From Gordonia alkaliphila (GTDB lineage Bacteria > Actinomycetota > Actinomycetes > Mycobacteriales > Mycobacteriaceae), in the NCBI RefSeq assembly GCF_023017165.1, contig NZ_JALKBW010000002.1, forward strand, positions 124,001 through 188,000: a DNA stretch of 64,000 bases. The letters run 5' to 3'. The notes under the pieces were generated by a model that was not told the origin of the DNA, did not search any database, and worked only from the letters and a program-made list of their open reading frames with translations. Below, piece by piece: positions 1 through 7,290 of this stretch; the first letter of the stretch is position 1, and every line of letters begins with the position of its first letter. Both the position numbers and the translations under genes were made by a program.

Positions 1-1464
1 GAAGAGGACGATCCGATCGAAGAGGTGATCGGCCGACTGGATGCGGTGACCGACGAACTGTTCGCGCCACTGCTTGCCGAAGACGATGACGACGACGGTT
101 GGCACCTGTTTCGTCCGGCCGGGGAATCGGGCTGGCGCATCCATCTCCTGCACACCGCGAACGGCGGCCGCGACCGGTTCCTGATCGACCTGTTCCTGGA
201 AGGATGGGCGTCGTTGACCTCGCGAGATCGCTTCAACATCCTCGGCTCCAAGGCGCACGGTACGGTGTTCGACTTCGACAACGACCGCGACGGAGCCAGA
301 GAACTTGGCCGCAGGCTCGTCTGGCACCTCGACAACTTGAAGGTCCTTCCCGGGAACACCCCGGCCAGAACAGGCGCGGCCATGGCCGACCGGATCTGGG
401 ACACCCGGAAGAAGAACGCCAAGACCACCAAGGCTCGCTCGGGAACGAAGGCGCCGGGCGCGTTCCCGGTGAAGGCGACCCCACTGCCGCCGGTCGACGA
501 CGACTTCGTGGAGGACATCGAGCCGGTCGGCACCTGGTCCCGGGCGGTTGGCACCGACGAGTTCGTCGTCGGTCCCCGCGCCGGGGGCGAGGAAGTGATT
601 CGGCTTGTGACCATCGACCAGCGGGCCTCCTACCTGGCCTCGGCCGGCATGGTCTCCCTGGGGCTGGGCGAGCTTCAGCACCTGGCGGGCGACGATGCCG
701 CAGCCCAGTTGTCCGAGTCCGCGACGCTACCGTTCGGGTTGTGGCGAGTGACCCTGCCGGCGGCCGCGTCGCTGGGACTGCCGCCACTGCTTCCGCTGCC
801 GCATCCCCGCATGGCCATCGACCGGGACACGCAGATGTGGGTGACCACCGAGTCAGTGAAGTCACTGACGGCGCCGATCGCCTCGGGCGGGGCGGGACTG
901 GACTGGCTGGATCTGGGCGTCACCGAAGCATGGCTAACCGACCAGCAGGGCCTGGCGCTCAAGACGTGGAAGGAAGATCTGGCTGCGGCCAGGACCTCGG
1001 CCATCGACGCCGGTGACCCGGCCATGAAGGCCATGGTCGGCGACATCTACAAGGGCTACCTGGGGCGGATGGCAAACCCGGAACTGTGGCAGGGCCGACT
1101 GGCCCACCATCACCAACCGCTATGGCGGGCCAGCATCATCGCCCACGCCCGGCACCGATCCCGGGCGAAGGCCACCGCGGTCGCCGCTGATCACCAGATC
1201 TGGCCCATCAAGTCGGTCACCGACTCCTGGACATACCTGGTCCCCGGCAACGTCGAGGTCGCCGACGACGCCCCCGGCCCCGACGGCACCGTCGGACGGG
1301 CAGGGCGCTACCTGGGCAAGTTCACCACCGAGTCCGACGTCGTCCTCGACGACGAGCGACTGCTGGCGTTGCTGAACACCACCACCGCCGCCGAAGTGAC
1401 GCAAGCGGTCGACGCCATCGAACGGGCGGCGAAGAACCCCACTCATCCCGGAACTGGAGCCTGA
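1..1464 (+). CDS. Hypothetical protein, 5' end outside the window
   Basis: The reading frame is open from base 1, and the first in-window start is a GTG at 25, so the true start may lie upstream. From 25 the product is 479 residues. It begins acidic, has a lysine/arginine-rich linker near residues 120-145, and a C-terminal half rich in Trp, His and Arg. I do not recognise the family and see no signal peptide or membrane segment. The next gene starts one base after the stop, so they are probably co-transcribed. If the neighbour is a linear-replicon terminal protein, this could be its partner, but that is speculation. Confidence 0.7.
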   Translation, partial: EEDDPIEEVIGRLDAVTDELFAPLLAEDDDDDGWHLFRPAGESGWRIHLLHTANGGRDRFLIDLFLEGWASLTSRDRFNILGSKAHGTVFDFDNDRDGARELGRRLVWHLDNLKVLPGNTPARTGAAMADRIWDTRKKNAKTTKARSGTKAPGAFPVKATPLPPVDDDFVEDIEPVGTWSRAVGTDEFVVGPRAGGEEVIRLVTIDQRASYLASAGMVSLGLGELQHLAGDDAAAQLSESATLPFGLWRVTLPAAASLGLPPLLPLPHPRMAIDRDTQMWVTTESVKSLTAPIASGGAGLDWLDLGVTEAWLTDQQGLALKTWKEDLAAARTSAIDAGDPAMKAMVGDIYKGYLGRMANPELWQGRLAHHHQPLWRASIIAHARHRSRAKATAVAADHQIWPIKSVTDSWTYLVPGNVEVADDAPGPDGTVGRAGRYLGKFTTESDVVLDDERLLALLNTTTAAEVTQAVDAIERAAKNPTHPGTGA

Positions 1465-1465
1465 C

Positions 1466-2278
1466 ATGGGCCAGTTCCGGCCGCGGCGCCGTTCAGTGCC
1501 GATGAAGACCACCCGCACCGGCACCGCCAGCGGCGACAACATCGACGTCGCCAACTCCGCGATCCGCGACATGGCCCAATGGCCATCGGAACGAACCCTC
1601 GTTCCGCCCCGCGAACCGACGATCCGCGACATGCTCAACAACCTCACCGAGGAGCAGATCCAACGCGCCGCAACGCACGCCGGCCGGACCGCGCCGTCGA
1701 AGCGCACAGTTCGACGCTGGAAACAGCAAGGACGGATCCCCGATCCTCGGACAGCCGAACTCATCGCGCGCCATGACCTGATCAACCAGATCGGCGGCAT
1801 CGACAAAGCCATGGATGTACTACAACGCTCCCGGTCCGCGCTCAACGCGTGGCTGGCAGGCACCAGCAACAAGATGCGCAAAGACGCGCGGGCGCGAGCC
1901 TCGGACGCCAAAGCGCTACAACGACTGGCCGACTCAGGAATCGATCCGAACACTCAGACACCACGGATCACCTTCGTCGCCGACGTCATGGTCCTGATGA
2001 GCAACGAACAGTACGACTATCGTCGGCGCAAGGACTTCATCCTGGGTCCCAAGGCGCACCCGAGCGACCGCGTCGGCCAAGACATCGCCAAGGGCAACCA
2101 CATGGACCGGGACACGATCCTGGCCTTCGCGATGGCTGTGGCCCGCAACGACTATGCCACCGTGGTCGCGCTCCTGCAGGAGTACACCTCCCTCCACGTC
2201 GCGGACTTCCGCGAGTTCGACAACAGTGCCGGATTCCACTTCGAGCACATCAGCAAGCTGCGTGTGCTGTGGCTGTGA
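1466..2278 (+). CDS. Putative DNA-binding protein with two helix-turn-helix-like segments
   Basis: The product has 270 residues. Two segments look like helix-turn-helix units: around residues 50-95 (ending in RTVRRWKQQGRIPDPRTAEL) and around 110-145 (GGIDKAMDVLQRSRSALNAW followed by basic residues). The second has the spacing seen in the Tpg terminal proteins of Streptomyces linear replicons, and the C-terminus ends in an aromatic/hydrophobic strand as Tpg does. That resemblance is weak and judged by eye. The start sits one base after the upstream stop with GGAG ahead of it. The downstream gene starts inside the last codons (GTGA overlap), so translation is likely coupled. Confidence 0.65.
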   Translation: MGQFRPRRRSVPMKTTRTGTASGDNIDVANSAIRDMAQWPSERTLVPPREPTIRDMLNNLTEEQIQRAATHAGRTAPSKRTVRRWKQQGRIPDPRTAELIARHDLINQIGGIDKAMDVLQRSRSALNAWLAGTSNKMRKDARARASDAKALQRLADSGIDPNTQTPRITFVADVMVLMSNEQYDYRRRKDFILGPKAHPSDRVGQDIAKGNHMDRDTILAFAMAVARNDYATVVALLQEYTSLHVADFREFDNSAGFHFEHISKLRVLWL

Positions 2279-3366
2279 CCTACGGACCGGGCGCGCCGGC
2301 CCACGCAGACAGCAGCGACGACAGGCAGCACCGCATCCGGCGCCGCCCACCTTCACCAGACGCGGCGCCACTGACCGTCGACCGCGACGACCCGGTGCGA
2401 TACATCCTCATCGCCGCCGACATCCCCGGAACAGCCCCGACGACCACAGACCCGACAGCCCCGGACATCGGCGCGTTCGCGCTGGCGGACTACGAAACCG
2501 GTGCAGCCTTCGAGTCTGCACTCCCCGGGCCCGGCCCCATCCCGCGCGATCCGGCCACGACAGCGCGCGCCGTACTCACCTGGCTACAAGGTCCCGGCCG
2601 GCTCGTCGCGGTCGCGGGCGATTCGGCCACCGACGTGCAGGTGCTGGCGCAGTGGCTCCACCACCACGCCGGCACCATCCCGTGGGGCCCCGACGTACGA
2701 ACAATCAGCGACTTCGCTGCGGGACTGGTTAGGAGCTGGACCTGCACCGATGAGTGGGCCCTGCTGCGGGGCAGACCGGCCAACCCCGGACCCCTGGGAG
2801 TGGTCGACGGGAACGCGCGCGCCTTGGCGCGGCTGGCGATCGCCTTCGAGGTCGACGATCTTCCGCCGGTCGCTTGGTCGTTGCCGCCAGCCACCGAATC
2901 GATGCAGTCGGTGTTAACCAGAATGCGGGAGGCGGCGGGCGGGCCCCGCGTGCGCACTCCAGACCCTGCGGTGAACAAGCGGCGACGCAAGAAGCCCGCC
3001 GGTCAATCGACCACGGTTGTTCGCGGAGTTGCACTGGATCAGCAACTGAATGCGGCGATCACTCGGCTAGCGGAGGTGCGGGGAGTCCCGAAGTCGTCCT
3101 ACGTGCGTTCGGCGCTGCTGGACTATCTGCAGTCGCCCGGGCCTGTACCGGAGAATCCTCCGGTCGGCGCCAGCAGAGAGGTGCTGCCCTACAAGGTGCG
3201 CCGCGACTTTCTGGCCGCGGTCACCGAGTCGGCCAAGCAGTGGGGCGTCAGTATCAGCGATGTCATCCGAGCCGGGCTGCTCACCTACCTCGACCAGCCA
3301 CCCGAGGAACCCGCCGATATCACCACCGGAGCCGCAGGGGGAGACACCGGAGGCGGTGCGGGGTGA
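2275..3366 (+). CDS. Protein with tandem ribbon-helix-helix domains
   Basis: The GTG at 2275 overlaps the previous stop as GTGA. The frame is open further upstream, but that part only shadows the preceding gene. The product has 363 residues. The N-terminal 230 are unrecognised. The C-terminal third has two CopG/Arc-like ribbon-helix-helix units, one starting VVRGVALDQQLNAAITRLAE and one starting REVLPYKVRRDFLAAVTESA, each ending in a helix of SxxVRxALLxYL or SDVIRAGLLTYL type. Tandem RHH units bind DNA, so this may regulate replication, partition or its own operon. The tail is Gly/Ala/Thr-rich. The specific role is unknown. Confidence 0.7.
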   Translation: MTYGPGAPAHADSSDDRQHRIRRRPPSPDAAPLTVDRDDPVRYILIAADIPGTAPTTTDPTAPDIGAFALADYETGAAFESALPGPGPIPRDPATTARAVLTWLQGPGRLVAVAGDSATDVQVLAQWLHHHAGTIPWGPDVRTISDFAAGLVRSWTCTDEWALLRGRPANPGPLGVVDGNARALARLAIAFEVDDLPPVAWSLPPATESMQSVLTRMREAAGGPRVRTPDPAVNKRRRKKPAGQSTTVVRGVALDQQLNAAITRLAEVRGVPKSSYVRSALLDYLQSPGPVPENPPVGASREVLPYKVRRDFLAAVTESAKQWGVSISDVIRAGLLTYLDQPPEEPADITTGAAGGDTGGGAG

Positions 3367-3511
3367 AACGGCCGAAAGGCCCGGCGCACTGTAGGTATAG
3401 CCCGGCCCGGGACCTCGCATAGGGGGCGTTTGCGGCGCGAGATGTTCGCGGCCCCGCCGATATGCTGGGGACAAAGCCGTGCTGACCTGATCGACTAAAG
3501 GAGACGAGCGC

Positions 3512-4783
3512 GTGTTCTATGGCCTGTTCCCGCCCGAGGTGAATTCGGGAATGTTCGACATGGGGCTGGGGCCTGCTCACTTCGCCGCCGCGGGCGCCCA
3601 GTGGGAAGTCCTTGCCGCGACCTTCGCGACTCAAACGATGGCTGCTCAAGCCAACCTTGCTGCCGCGCTGGCGGTCTGGAGTGGCGGCGCCCCGGTGCTC
3701 GTGCAGATGGAGTCGTCCAAGCTGCTGGCGTGGTTGGCTCAGGCGCAAGCGGTCTGCCAGAAGAACGCGGCCGCATGCTTCGCTGTGGTGCAGGCATGGT
3801 TCGCCGCACGGGCGACCATGGTGCCGCTACCGGTCGTCATCGCCAATCGGGTCGCGGCGGCCAGCGCGGAAGCGACGACAGTGGCTGCTGCCGCCGCCGG
3901 CCCCATCGGCGCGCCGATCGCGATCAGCTCAGCTGCTACGGCCGCGCAGTTGGAAGCGGCGTACGCAGCGATGTGGACTATGGATGCGACGTCGATGAGC
4001 GTCTATCACGGGCTGATCGTCGCGGCGACGGCGCCGGTGACGTTGCCGCCGCCGCCGATGATGGAGTCGTTGGGGGGAGTCGGGGCGTTGACGGCCGCGA
4101 ACTCGGCACTGCGAGCCAGCGGGCAGCTGGGGCAGGCTGGGGCTGAGCGCGGCGGGAAAACCGTCGCCGAGCAGCTCGGTGGGCAGCCCGCGCAGCAAGC
4201 GATGTCGCAGGCATCGAGTATGCCTTCGCAGATGATGTCGCCGTTGTCGTCGAGTCTGTCCAATGGGATCAGCGACAACCAGTTCAACCAGATGATGCGC
4301 GACCGCGGACTGAACCCCGGTGACTTCGCGACCCCGGACCTGGGGGCGATGGCGTCGATGGGCGGCGGAGTCGGTGGCATGGGCGGCGTGGGTGGTGGTG
4401 GCGCCGGACTGGACGTGATGCCCGCGAGCGCCGCGCTGGCCGACATGACGGGGATAGCCCCGGCGGCGGCGTTCGCCGGGGTTTCTCCGGTCATGCCGAC
4501 TGGCGGTATGCCGGCCTCGCCGATGATGGGCGGCGGCGGTGGCATGGTGCCGCCGATGACGGGCGCAGGGGCCGGCGCGCCTCGAAGTGCGGCGAAGAAG
4601 ACGAGCACCGAAGCGATCCTCGCGGCGCACCCGGAGTTCGGGGAACTGCTGTCGCGGCGCGCGGACGGGCTGCTGGAGAGCGTCCCGGCCGGGGCGATGG
4701 TGGAGGAAGCCTCGGAGGAGGTCGCCGAGGACTTGGTCGCGGTCCCGGTCTTGGCTGCCCCCGACGAGACGCCCAAGCCGTAG
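3512..4783 (+). CDS. PPE family protein
   Basis: The GTG start follows the strong site AAAGGAGACGAGCGC. The product has 423 residues. The N-terminal 180 match the PPE domain: FPPEVNSGMF with the Pro-Pro-Glu at residues 7-9, then the helical segment beginning LGPAHFAAAGAQWEVLAATF and the VWSG turn. The C-terminal region is low-complexity, rich in Gly, Met and Ala, with an acidic tail. PPE proteins are exported by type VII (ESX) systems, usually paired with PE or Esx partners, and the two Esx-like genes downstream fit this. No ESX secretion machinery is in the window, so export would rely on an apparatus elsewhere. Confidence 0.92.
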   Translation: MFYGLFPPEVNSGMFDMGLGPAHFAAAGAQWEVLAATFATQTMAAQANLAAALAVWSGGAPVLVQMESSKLLAWLAQAQAVCQKNAAACFAVVQAWFAARATMVPLPVVIANRVAAASAEATTVAAAAAGPIGAPIAISSAATAAQLEAAYAAMWTMDATSMSVYHGLIVAATAPVTLPPPPMMESLGGVGALTAANSALRASGQLGQAGAERGGKTVAEQLGGQPAQQAMSQASSMPSQMMSPLSSSLSNGISDNQFNQMMRDRGLNPGDFATPDLGAMASMGGGVGGMGGVGGGGAGLDVMPASAALADMTGIAPAAAFAGVSPVMPTGGMPASPMMGGGGGMVPPMTGAGAGAPRSAAKKTSTEAILAAHPEFGELLSRRADGLLESVPAGAMVEEASEEVAEDLVAVPVLAAPDETPKP

Positions 4784-4824
4784 AAAAGAAAGTGCGCTAA
4801 GGGGCCGTTTTTCGGTCGAAATGG

Positions 4825-4860
4825 CCCCGGTTGCCGGTGTTACCATACCGGCAACCGGGG
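4825..4860 (+). terminator. Perfect 14-bp inverted repeat between PPE and Esx genes
   Basis: CCCCGGTTGCCGGT (4825-4838) and its exact complement (4847-4860) enclose an 8-base loop. It lies 41 bases after the PPE stop. No T-run follows, so it may attenuate rather than fully terminate, or act as a protein or processing site separating PPE from the Esx pair. Confidence 0.6.
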
Positions 4861-4934
4861 TCATCCCGAGCCCGGAACACCGCTTGAGCGGCACTTTCGG
4901 TGTCGCCCACACTCAAAATGGCTAGGAGTAGTAC

Positions 4935-5228
4935 ATGGCTACCAAGCTCACCCCGTCCGAGGCTCGGGCGCAGGCATCGGGCATGCAGAACGAACTGAAC
5001 GAGGCCCTTTCCGGGCTCAAGCGCATCCAGGCAGGGGCAGAGGCGCTGGCGGGTGCGGGCATCGTCTCTTCCTTCGGCAACGCGGCGCGCGCAACCGCTC
5101 AGCAGCTGGTCACCGAGGGCACCAACGCCAAGAACCGCGGTGACGCGGTCGCGCAGGCGCTGGGAACCTACGCGAACAACCAGGAGAACCAGAACGAGTC
5201 CGGCAAGGGCAGCCTCCCGACGCTCTGA
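4935..5228 (+). CDS. WXG100-like small protein (Esx family candidate), first of pair
   Basis: The product has 97 residues, matching WXG100/Esx size, and is predicted largely helical with a break near the middle (GAGIVSSFGNAARATAQQ). The Trp of the WxG turn is absent. The C-terminal YANNQENQNESG resembles a degenerate version of the YxxxD/E export signal, shifted by one residue. The start follows AGGAGTAGTAC. It is followed 44 bases later by a second protein of the same size, as in esxB-esxA pairs, and preceded by a PPE gene. Assignment rests on size, helicity and context. Confidence 0.72.
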   Translation: MATKLTPSEARAQASGMQNELNEALSGLKRIQAGAEALAGAGIVSSFGNAARATAQQLVTEGTNAKNRGDAVAQALGTYANNQENQNESGKGSLPTL

Positions 5229-5272
5229 TCAGCCCTGAACAACCAGCCTCCTCTACGACGTAAGGAACAGAC

Positions 5273-5569
5273 ATGACCGATTCGATTACCGTCAACCCCG
5301 GCGCCGTCGCCGGCGCACTGGGCGACGTCAACGGCGGCAAGGCCCAGTTCGACGCTGCGTTCGCTTCCTACAGCTCGCGCGTGAACTCCCTCCAGGGCAG
5401 CATGGACGGCGCGACCCTGGGCGCCATGCTCGACATCCAGCGGGTACTGCAGAACATCGCCACCCGGGTCACCGAAGCCGTCGGGCAGCTGTCGCGTGCC
5501 GCCGACAACCAGGCCAACGAGCACCTCGGGCTCGACGGCCAGGCGGGTCGGCAGATCTCCGGACTCTGA
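5273..5569 (+). CDS. WXG100-like small protein (Esx family candidate), second of pair
   Basis: The product has 98 residues: TVNPGAVAGALGDVNGGKAQ, then a helix, a turn LQGSMDGATLGAML in the position of the WxG loop but with Met-Asp-Gly, then a second long helix. This is the helix-turn-helix hairpin outline of Esx proteins, with the Trp lost as in its partner. A strong hairpin terminator follows at 5594-5627, closing the operon. It is probably an ESX substrate heterodimerising with the upstream protein. An alternative is an unrelated helical hairpin protein. Confidence 0.72.
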   Translation: MTDSITVNPGAVAGALGDVNGGKAQFDAAFASYSSRVNSLQGSMDGATLGAMLDIQRVLQNIATRVTEAVGQLSRAADNQANEHLGLDGQAGRQISGL

Positions 5570-5593
5570 TCGTTCGGCGACGGCGATCCGCTC

Positions 5594-5627
5594 GAAGGCC
5601 CCACCAACACTCGTTGGTGGGGCCTTC
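5594..5627 (+). terminator. Hairpin terminator after the Esx pair
   Basis: GAAGGCCCCACCAAC (5594-5608) pairs perfectly with 5613-5627 around the loop ACTC. The 15-bp GC-rich stem starts 25 bases after the stop of the second Esx-like gene. It lacks a clear U-tract, as is common in actinobacteria. Confidence 0.85.
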
Positions 5628-5747
5628 GGGCATCTTCGGCGTCATTTCTCGGCGCGTCGCGAGAGAGAATCGTGGCGGCACGAAACATAATGACGACACA
5701 TTCTAGTTAGCTAGTTGGCCTACAGGTAGTAAACACGGGGGTCTGTG

Positions 5748-6902
5748 ATGGCGGGAAGTGGGCGGGTCGCCGTGGCGCCGCCGCCACCTCCGGCGAATGG
5801 CGGCCGGCCGCGCTCGGCGATGAGGGCGAGCCCGCGTCGTGCCCCCGAATTCTGCTCCGGTTGGAGCCGATGGCCAGGATGGGTGCACGTGGGGTTCGAG
5901 ATGGACGCCGCCGCCCCGGCAATACTCGCCGTTGCCGAACCGGGCTGCTTAGAGGGGGCACTCTTCGGCCCGCTCGCGGACTTAGTCAGAGCGGGATACG
6001 ACGCGCAGTGGGTCACCGTGGACGCGGCCCTGGCCGGAGCCTGCTTCAGCCTGCCGCAGGTGTTTCTGCTGGCAGCCCCCGCCGACAGCAACGGGCCTGC
6101 CGTAGGGACGTTCGGGGAGCACACTGCGCTGGCCACGTTGATACCGGAAGCTGGATGGTCCGATCCGGAGATGGGACTGTTCGGCCCGGTGCCCTTCGTC
6201 GGGAGGCTGCCGGCCGCCGGCGCTCTGCGTGGCGATGCGCTGCACGGGCTCGGCGAGTTCGGGGTTGCGGGGCTTCACCACTACCTGGGCGCGATGCTCG
6301 ATGATGGCGGGGATCAGTGGGCGGACCGCTTCGGGTGGTCGCCCAGCGAGCTCCGACGAGCCCGCCGAATGCTGGGGCGAGCCTTGGGTGCGCCGACCCT
6401 GACAGGTCTGGGGTCGGCGATCCTGGTCGCCGCACAAGGGGGCGGTCCGCGGCCAGCGGAAGCGTTACTGCCCAGCCCGACCATCGGGGCCGCGCCGCGC
6501 CGGCGTGGTCGGCGCCGGGCCACACTCGCCGACGTTGTGGCGGGCCTCGATCAGAGTCCCCCCGCCGTTGAAGGTGACCGCGAGCCACCGCAACAGGCCT
6601 TGCCGGGCATGAGCCAGTCCGACGTCGCACGATCTTCGGTGCCGATGTTTCAGTGGGGGCCGTTCGCTCCCGCGATCGCCCGGCACGCCCACGTCACTGG
6701 GGAGCTGGCGCCGGCACCGTTGCTGTCCGAAGAATCTGGCCAGGGCCAGCTTGCCGAGGCCTTCGTGGACTGGGTGCTCACGGTCGCCGCCAGCGATCAT
6801 TTTTCGGATCCGGGAAGGCCTGCTGCGGGGCCGTCGCCGCAGCTGCTGCTGGCCGTGCAAGTGCTGGCGGCAATCGGAAGCTGGCGCGGCACCTGGGCCT
6901 AA
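5748..6902 (+). CDS. C-terminal half of a cytosine-C5 DNA methyltransferase, catalytic half missing
   Basis: The product has 384 residues from the ATG at 5748 (385 from the GTG at 5745). Two blocks match actinobacterial and phage C5 methyltransferases. Near residues 78-110, LADLVRAGYDAQWVTVDAAL then VFLLA corresponds to motif VIII. Near 305-345, FAPAIARHAHVTGELAPAP and LAEAFVDWVL correspond to the segment before motifs IX/X, usually YAPAIARWE and LSPAFVEWMMG. Motif I, the Pro-Cys catalytic loop, the ENV motif and the QxRxR residues are missing. It therefore cannot methylate by the known mechanism. It may be a decaying gene or a repurposed DNA-recognition domain. The frame is intact, and a stop at 5730 rules out an in-frame upstream half. 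Confidence 0.7.
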   Translation: MAGSGRVAVAPPPPPANGGRPRSAMRASPRRAPEFCSGWSRWPGWVHVGFEMDAAAPAILAVAEPGCLEGALFGPLADLVRAGYDAQWVTVDAALAGACFSLPQVFLLAAPADSNGPAVGTFGEHTALATLIPEAGWSDPEMGLFGPVPFVGRLPAAGALRGDALHGLGEFGVAGLHHYLGAMLDDGGDQWADRFGWSPSELRRARRMLGRALGAPTLTGLGSAILVAAQGGGPRPAEALLPSPTIGAAPRRRGRRRATLADVVAGLDQSPPAVEGDREPPQQALPGMSQSDVARSSVPMFQWGPFAPAIARHAHVTGELAPAPLLSEESGQGQLAEAFVDWVLTVAASDHFSDPGRPAAGPSPQLLLAVQVLAAIGSWRGTWA

Positions 6903-6917
6903 TTCTCCCCGGCAGGG

Positions 6918-6940
6918 GTGTCGGGGCCAATCGCTACGGT
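6918..6940 (+). promoter_or_regulatory. Shared promoter-like element, copy 1
   Basis: GTGTCGGGGCC, six bases, then TACGGT. It is one of the recurring CTGTCSGGGSC-N6-TANNNT elements of this window and lies 33 bases before the ATG at 6974. Confidence 0.6.
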
Positions 6941-6973
6941 CGGAGGCTCCACAGCTCTGAGAGGACCTGCCTG

Positions 6974-7207
6974 ATGATGTACGTTCAAATTTCGTTGAGC
7001 ACGAACGGATACGACGACGCCGAAGCCTCGGCGATCATGCTGGAGCAGATCGCGCAGAAGATCCGCGAGGGCGGCGGGCTGCTGATCAACGAGAGCTCCG
7101 ACCCTACGCCGGGACAGTCCGAGGACGAGGACACCGATCTCGGCACCGAGGTACAGACCGACGCCAGCCACTCCCAGCGGGTGTATTGGGTGTGCGCGTC
7201 GGAATAG
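6974..7207 (+). CDS. Small acidic hypothetical protein
   Basis: The start is the first of two adjacent ATGs, preceded by GAGAGGACC. The product has 77 residues: an N-terminal beta/alpha unit (MMYVQISLSTNGYDDAEASA), then an acidic middle (PGQSEDEDTDLG) and a C-terminal VYWVCASE. No family is recognised. It is a monocistronic unit under the shared promoter-like element at 6918. Confidence 0.6.
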   Translation: MMYVQISLSTNGYDDAEASAIMLEQIAQKIREGGGLLINESSDPTPGQSEDEDTDLGTEVQTDASHSQRVYWVCASE

Positions 7208-7290
7208 CGCTCAATACGAGGCGCGCTGCGGCCCGCCGGTTGGCTAGTGTTCGACGCAGTGACCAAGAGTGAGTGATGGGAGGTGCTGCT

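Noticed and set aside
99..1116. Several long ORFs on both strands in the first kilobase
   Set aside because: They are out-of-frame shadows of the 1-1464 gene; GC bias opens many frames and their composition is Arg/Pro/Gly-rich.
3929..4912. Minus-strand 327-residue ORF opposite the PPE gene
   Set aside because: Arg/His-rich antisense shadow of the PPE gene with no start context; PPE homology is clear on the plus strand.
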